This document shows positions 41,222-44,856 of a stretch of DNA of 44,856 nucleotides, piece after piece. Every line of letters starts with the position of its first letter. Position 1 is the first letter of the stretch. Below the pieces are notes generated by a model, which was not told where the DNA came from, ran no database searches, and saw only the letters and a program-made list of their open reading frames with translations. Origin of the DNA: CAZSNH01 sp052388455 (GTDB lineage: Bacteria; Pseudomonadota; Alphaproteobacteria; Rhizobiales; Hyphomicrobiaceae); NCBI GenBank assembly GCA_052388455.1, contig JBQTIA010000022.1:1-44856 (forward strand), written 5' to 3'. The position numbers were made by a program, and so were the translations under genes.

Positions 41222-42121
41222 TCAGGGCTTGCGCTCCTCGACACCGAGTGCATCGGCAAGCCGGGCGCGGGCGGAGCCTGGTTTCAAAGGCTTCGGCTGG
41301 CTGTCGTGCGGAGCCCAGGCGGTGACCGTGATGATTTCGAAGGTCGCCGGCACCCGGGCATTGCCGAGAGCGAAGCGCTCGGCATAGACCTCGGCGGCGC
41401 GGAGCAGCAGTCTCCGCGTGACCGGCGTCCGGCGCCGGGCGACCAGGATGTTGCTGGCGCCCATGCCCTTCAACTCGCGCATCAGGTGCAGGGGCGAGGC
41501 ATAGGTGACGCTGAGCCGCTCGCTGTCGACGACGGGGAGCGCGAATCCGGCCCGCTGCAGCAGAGCGCCGAGGTCGCGCACGTCGGCAAAGGGCGCGACT
41601 CGTGGCGAGGCACCGCCGCAGACCTCCGTTTCGGCGACGAGCCAGGCTTCGCGAAGCTCCTTCAGCGTCTCTCCGCCGAGCAGCGCCGCCAGCAAAAGTC
41701 CATCGGGCTTAAGGGCTCGTCGGATTTGGACCAGTGATCCCGGCAGATCGTTCACGAGTTGCAGTGTGAGGGCCGAGACGGCGAGGTCGAGGGTCGCTTC
41801 GCCGAAGGGAAGCAGGTCTTCGTCAGCGAGCACCCGCGGCCGGCCGCAGTGCGCGAGCAACGGCGGCGCGCTTTCGACGTCGATCAGACGCCCGATCTTA
41901 GCAAGGCCACGCAGGCGGCGACCGACGACGCCATTGAGCGCTCCGAGACAAGCTGCCGTGGAGAAGTCCCGCTGCACGATGTCGAGGCGCTCCGCCAGAT
42001 CATCGGCGGTGCGGACGAGGAGGAAATCCGGAGGATCGCCTGCCGTTATAGATGCGCATCGCGACTTGCGCCGCTTATGGAGGTCGCTGTCGAAAATTCT
42101 GTGCGGCGCGAAAGGGGTCAT
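41222..42121 (-). CDS. SAM-dependent methyltransferase-fold protein (NDUFAF5/BioC-like)
   Basis: 299 residues. The N-terminal IFDSDLHKRRKSRC with later DFLLVRTADDLAERLDIVQRDF is the hallmark of the NDUFAF5-type proteins of alphaproteobacteria and mitochondria. Human NDUFAF5 hydroxylates an arginine of complex I subunit NDUFS7. A class I methyltransferase core follows (VSALTLQLVNDLPGSLVQIRRALKPDGLLLAA). The glycine-rich SAM loop is degenerate here (CLGALNGVVGRRL), consistent with a non-methyltransferase role, but this is inference. The start MTPFAPHRIFD was chosen by family. Confidence 0.83.
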   Translation of the reverse strand: MTPFAPHRIFDSDLHKRRKSRCASITAGDPPDFLLVRTADDLAERLDIVQRDFSTAACLGALNGVVGRRLRGLAKIGRLIDVESAPPLLAHCGRPRVLADEDLLPFGEATLDLAVSALTLQLVNDLPGSLVQIRRALKPDGLLLAALLGGETLKELREAWLVAETEVCGGASPRVAPFADVRDLGALLQRAGFALPVVDSERLSVTYASPLHLMRELKGMGASNILVARRRTPVTRRLLLRAAEVYAERFALGNARVPATFEIITVTAWAPHDSQPKPLKPGSARARLADALGVEERKP

Positions 42122-42254
42122 GCGTGGCGTGTTAGCCAAAAACCGCCGCCACGTCCAAGCCTTCAGGTCGAGGCCAAGTGATCGGAACGCATGAGATCGG
42201 GCAAGCCATCGACGAAGCCTCGGCTCCATCGATGGCTTGCGACGGGCGATCGGC

Positions 42255-42740
42255 TCAGCGCTTGCCGCCTTCGTTGATGGCGCCGACGGCGAGATGCGTC
42301 AGCTTGTGATTGGCGGCCTTCTCCTGGTCGAGAATCGACGACAGCAGATCGTGCGCTTCGTCCTGGCCGAGGCTCTTCGCCCATTGACGCAGCGTACCGT
42401 AACGGGCGATCTCGTAATGCTCGATGGCCTGGCAGCAGCCGATGATCGCCGCGTGCTTGGCGGTCGCGCCCTTTGCGTCTTCGATGACACCGTCGCATTC
42501 CTTGATCAGCCCTTCGATCGCATCGCACTTTTCTCCGGAGGGCTTCAGGCCAATCGACTTGAAGACTTTGTCGAGCGTCTTGATCTGGTTTTTCGTCTCC
42601 TTGAGGTGTCCGTCGAGCGCGGCCTTCAGCTCCGCATTGCCGACAGCTTCGATGACGTTCGGAAGGGCCTTGGCGATCTGATTCTCGGCGTAATACATGT
42701 CCTTGAGCGTATGCTCGAATGCGTCGGCAAGGGTTTTCAT
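42255..42740 (-). CDS. Ferritin-like DUF892 protein (YciF/YciE type)
   Basis: 161 residues folding as a four-helix ferritin-like bundle. The signature LADAFEHTLKDMYYAENQIAKALP is at the N-terminus, with HLKETKNQIKTLDKVFKSIG and IGCCQAIEHYEIARYGTLRQWA later; the Glu/His pairs (YYAENQ, AIEHYE) are the expected di-metal ligands. Members are induced by stress and osmotic shock; function is uncertain. An AAGGAG site lies 7 bases before the ATG. It follows the PA2169-like stress gene on the same strand and may share its stress promoter. Confidence 0.93.
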   Translation of the reverse strand: MKTLADAFEHTLKDMYYAENQIAKALPNVIEAVGNAELKAALDGHLKETKNQIKTLDKVFKSIGLKPSGEKCDAIEGLIKECDGVIEDAKGATAKHAAIIGCCQAIEHYEIARYGTLRQWAKSLGQDEAHDLLSSILDQEKAANHKLTHLAVGAINEGGKR

Positions 42741-42874
42741 GACTGTCTCCTTAGGGGATGCATGACAACGGTCCGTCGCGCCGGAAAGCGCGACGAACTC
42801 GTGCGGCTGGTGGTGGCAAATTCCGATAGTGTGCGGGAAGCCTGCGCGAAAGAGGTGCGGGCTACCGGACGACC

Positions 42875-43336
42875 TCAAGCGGCCAGATCTTTCCGGCGGC
42901 GCATGTCGGCGATCTTGTCGGCGACGGTCTGACGCTGTTCGAGCAACGTCTGGTGCATGTCCGAGCCAGGTGTCAGAAGTTTCGTCGTGTCGTCGTAAGC
43001 GGAGATGATCCGCTCCTCGCCGTCGATCAGGCCGGGCAGTACGCTGTCGCCGAGACCCGTCAGGGCGGCCCGGACGCTGATCACCGCGCGGTGGACCGAC
43101 GACATGAACGACCCGGAGGGATCGGCGGCTTGTCCCGCCGCGGTCAGATAGCGCGTCACCTCGTCGGCATGGCGCGAACGCAGTTCGCGCATCTCGCGAA
43201 ACAGCGGCGTCAGGCCCTTGCCCTCGGCGTCCTTGACCGCTTCGTCATAGCCGTTGCGACTGTCGATCAGGATCGTGTGCAGCGACTTCAATGCTTCGAT
43301 CTGGGTCGGTGAAAGCGGGGCGGTGGGGTTTTGCAT
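42875..43336 (-). CDS. PA2169/DUF2383 family four-helix-bundle protein
   Basis: 153 residues. The sequence ALKSLHTILIDSRNGYDEAVKDAEGKGLTPLFREM and HADEVTRYL with a later GDGEERIISAYD-like segment (GLIDGEERIISAYDDTTKLL) is the DUF2383/PA2169 pattern. It is a helical bundle related to ferritin-like proteins. The role is unknown; members are typically stress-induced. A GGAGTG ribosome site precedes the ATG, and a general-stress (EcfG) promoter lies about 40-65 bases upstream of the start. Confidence 0.88.
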   Translation of the reverse strand: MQNPTAPLSPTQIEALKSLHTILIDSRNGYDEAVKDAEGKGLTPLFREMRELRSRHADEVTRYLTAAGQAADPSGSFMSSVHRAVISVRAALTGLGDSVLPGLIDGEERIISAYDDTTKLLTPGSDMHQTLLEQRQTVADKIADMRRRKDLAA

Positions 43337-43375
43337 GGGAGCACTCCTACGGGCGCGAGGTTTCCTCGCCCGTTG

Positions 43376-43400
43376 AACGCGTCTCCAGGAGCTTCGTTCC
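43376..43400 (-). promoter_or_regulatory. EcfG-type general stress promoter
   Basis: On the minus strand GGAAC (43400-43396), exactly 16 bases, then CGTT (43379-43376), a full match to the sigma-EcfG consensus of Alphaproteobacteria. Transcription would start near 43369, giving a leader of about 33 bases to the PA2169-like gene. Confidence 0.65.
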
Positions 43401-43478
43401 GTTGAAGTGGTCGGCTGAATTTGAAATTTGTGCAGGCCGCGTTCGTAGCGCGGAGCCTGCGCCGCGGCACCGCGGGCA

Positions 43479-43820
43479 TCAGCCGTGGTGATGATTGTGC
43501 GGGATGCCCTTCTGGCAGATGAGGTCGTGAAGCTCACCGGCCTGATACATCTCGCGCATGATATCGCAACCGCCGACGAACTCGCCCTTGACGTAAAGCT
43601 GCGGGATCGTCGGCCAGTTCGAGAAGCTCTTGATGCCCTCGCGCAGCGACTGATCCTCGAGCACGTTGACGTCTTTGAACGGCACGCCGAGGTGCTCGAG
43701 AATTTTGGCGGCGGTGGCCGAGAACCCGCACTGCGGAAACTTTGCGGTGCCCTTCATGAACAGGACGACGTCATTCGATTCGACGGTCTTTTTGATCTGG
43801 TCGTGAACGGCGGTGCTCAT
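43479..43820 (-). CDS. grxD: Monothiol glutaredoxin (Grx4/GrxD type)
   Basis: 113 residues. The CGFS active site (Cys31, PQCGFS) coordinates a [2Fe-2S] cluster with glutathione in homodimers or in heterodimers with BolA. The signature FMKGTAKFPQCGFSATAAKILE, then WPTIPQLYVKGEFVGGCDI, covers the whole thioredoxin fold. A His/Gly tail (HNHHHG) could bind metal. It follows bolA by about 80 bases, and the pair acts in Fe-S trafficking and iron regulation. Confidence 0.96.
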   Translation of the reverse strand: MSTAVHDQIKKTVESNDVVLFMKGTAKFPQCGFSATAAKILEHLGVPFKDVNVLEDQSLREGIKSFSNWPTIPQLYVKGEFVGGCDIMREMYQAGELHDLICQKGIPHNHHHG

Positions 43821-43903
43821 GGGCGGGTCCTCTGGACAGAGCGGCGGGTCAAGGCCGCCGCACGCAGTGTGTACGATCAGATTTGGCGAGCCGGGCCGGG
43901 AAG

Positions 43904-44188
43904 TCAATCCGTCGTCTTGGCCGTCGTCTTGGTGGCCGCCTCGACGGACGATTGGACCGGCGGCGCGGCGGTGGTCAGCTGCAGGGCATGCAGCACGCCC
44001 CCCATGCGCCCCCCCAGGGCATCGTAGACCATCTGGTGCTGGCGGACGCGAGGCACGCCCCTGAAGGCGGTCGAGACGACGTGCGCCGCCCAATGGTCGT
44101 TGTCGCCGGCCAGATCCTTCAAGTCGACCTGCGCATCCGGCAGGCTGGCTTTGATCAGGCGCTCGATCTCGGACGCGGGCATCGGCAT
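43904..44188 (-). CDS. BolA family protein
   Basis: 94 residues: the BolA fold is seen in IERLIKASLPDAQVDLKDLAG, then HWAAHVVSTAFRGVPRVRQHQMVYDALG. Conserved residues for cluster sharing with GrxD are present, including the invariant His in RQHQMVY. It partners with the CGFS glutaredoxin encoded next, probably in sensing or repair of Fe-S status. The C-terminal 15 residues (QSSVEAATKTTAKTTD) are disordered. In Rhizobiales bolA and grxD usually follow purQ/purL; those genes are not in this window. Confidence 0.95.
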   Translation of the reverse strand: MPMPASEIERLIKASLPDAQVDLKDLAGDNDHWAAHVVSTAFRGVPRVRQHQMVYDALGGRMGGVLHALQLTTAAPPVQSSVEAATKTTAKTTD

Positions 44189-44315
44189 GGTTGGGCTCCT
44201 GGTCGGGAAACGTGCCTATGCCGGAGCCGTGTCCGCAAGGCAAGCGAACTTGCCAAACGCTATCGGTTATTCGAAGCGAGATACTCTTCTGTGGTGACTG
44301 AGCGAGCGAAGCGGC

Positions 44316-44615
44316 TCACGCGGGTTGCTTCTCGACGCTCAATCTGAGCCCCATCGCTCGCAGTACTTTCAAAATAGTAGCAAACTCGGGGTTACCGTCC
44401 GAACTCAGCGCTTTGTAGAGGCTTTCCCTGGTCAGCCCCGCATCTTTGGCGATCTGCGTCATGCCGCGCGCCCTGGCCACGACTCCTATGGCATCTGCGA
44501 TGAACGCGGCATTGTCGGTCGCCAGTGCCTCATCGAGATACGCGGCAATGGCGTCCTCGTCGTCGAGGTATTCTGCAGGATCAAAGGGGCGCGTGCTCAA
44601 TTTCGTTTTGGCCAT
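44316..44615 (-). CDS. Addiction-module antidote, HigA/HI1420-like
   Basis: 99 residues. The N-terminus RPFDPAEYLDDEDAIAAYLDEALATDNAAFIADAIGVVARARGMTQIAKDAG leads into a helix-turn-helix (LTRESLYKALSSDGNPEFATILKVLRAMGLRL), the layout of the HI1420-type antitoxins. It would bind and neutralise a RelE/ParE-like toxin and repress the operon. The toxin-like frame ends one base upstream of its ATG. The start MAKTKLSTRPF was preferred over an in-frame extension into the toxin. Confidence 0.88.
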   Translation of the reverse strand: MAKTKLSTRPFDPAEYLDDEDAIAAYLDEALATDNAAFIADAIGVVARARGMTQIAKDAGLTRESLYKALSSDGNPEFATILKVLRAMGLRLSVEKQPA

Positions 44616-44616
44616 G

Positions 44617-44856
44617 TCAGTCCTCGATTTCGTTTGCGAGCGCTCTTGCCGTCCGGATGTCCCTGTCCTGATTGGTCTTGTCTCCACCCGCCAGTACCAC
44701 GATCAGCTCCGGCCCTCTCCGAATGAAGTAGTCGTCCGTGAAGAACTCGGAACGTGCTGATCTGCCTTGAAGAATGGTCAGGAGCGTTGGCGCCGAGTTG
44801 CAGGATGTCCGCGGTGGTGTGTGGATTTCCTTGCAAATCGCGATGGTGGATTCCCT
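44617..44856 (-). CDS. RelE/ParE-like toxin fragment, cut by the window edge and possibly broken
   Basis: 79 in-frame residues run off the right edge. The last 40 (DDYFIRRGPEL, IVVLAGGDKTNQDRDI, TARALANEIED) match the C-terminus of HI1419/HigB-type toxins (typical form YRVYxxxRG, GGDKxTQxxDI). Upstream of that point the expected GVSELRIxxGPGYR sequence is not seen in this frame; another frame shows ISTFRVLHG, which could be its displaced remnant. A frameshift or degradation is therefore likely, but with the 5' part missing it cannot be proven. Confidence 0.5.
   Translation of the reverse strand, partial: RESTIAICKEIHTPPRTSCNSAPTLLTILQGRSARSEFFTDDYFIRRGPELIVVLAGGDKTNQDRDIRTARALANEIED

Overview
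The window is 44.9 kb of GC-rich chromosomal DNA from an alphaproteobacterium, most likely order Hyphomicrobiales (Rhizobiales); the genus cannot be told from sequence alone. Grounds for this placement are the gene groupings xseB-dxs-tlyA-23S methyltransferase, fabI-histidine phosphatase-aroC, pdxH beside a 17-kDa surface-antigen protein, peroxiredoxin/YhdP-type protein/tyrS/anmK, and grxD-bolA. Further support comes from a Fur-family regulator without CxxC motifs beside a sitABCD manganese system, an NDUFAF5-like methyltransferase, a GGAAC-N16-CGTT promoter of the alphaproteobacterial general stress sigma factor, and GAAC-N7 direct repeats of the alphaproteobacterial LexA type. Nearly everything is housekeeping chromosome; there is no prophage, CRISPR array, rRNA or tRNA that I can see.

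Layout. 0.1-8.2 kb (mostly +): SDR dehydrogenase, small Cys-rich protein (-), HDAC-like deacetylase, exonuclease VII small subunit, DXP synthase, DoxX protein, DUF4399 lipoprotein (-), TlyA and a Fe-S RNA methyltransferase. 8.2-16.4 kb (all -): repeat-rich intergenic DNA, a secreted Cys-rich protein, sirtuin CobB, a PQQ-type dehydrogenase overlapping a D,D-carboxypeptidase, a nucleotidyltransferase-fold protein with a cytochrome P450, then aroC. 16.4-21.7 kb: an intergenic region with an orphan intrinsic terminator, a Pro/Ala-rich protein, and the divergent mur/sitABCD manganese module. This island lies between aroC and its usual partner, the histidine phosphatase. 21.7-25.4 kb: histidine phosphatase, a four-helix-bundle gene bracketed by inverted heptamer arrays, fabI, a surface-antigen-like protein, pdxH and a small conserved protein. 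25.7-28.3 kb: a MerR-like regulator overlapping a VIT/VWA-domain protein, with a perfect palindrome just upstream. 28.3-31.6 kb: a hydroxyglutarate-oxidase-like flavoprotein, a DUF2130 nuclease-like protein behind a LexA-like operator, and a bactofilin. 31.9-41.1 kb: peroxiredoxin, a giant AsmA/YhdP-type protein, tyrS, anmK and the actP/yjcH acetate symporter pair. 41.2-44.9 kb (all -): NDUFAF5-like methyltransferase, YciF-like and PA2169-like stress proteins, GrxD, BolA, and a HigA-type antitoxin with a toxin fragment running off the edge.

Functionally the window covers isoprenoid, aromatic, vitamin B6 and fatty-acid biosynthesis, RNA modification, cell-wall remodelling and recycling, manganese uptake with its regulator, and iron-sulfur/iron regulation (GrxD-BolA). 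The least understood parts are the MerR-VIT/VWA pair, the LexA-like control of the DUF2130 protein, the repeat-bracketed four-helix-bundle gene that supplies the last codons of fabI, and a possible small RNA upstream of an orphan terminator.
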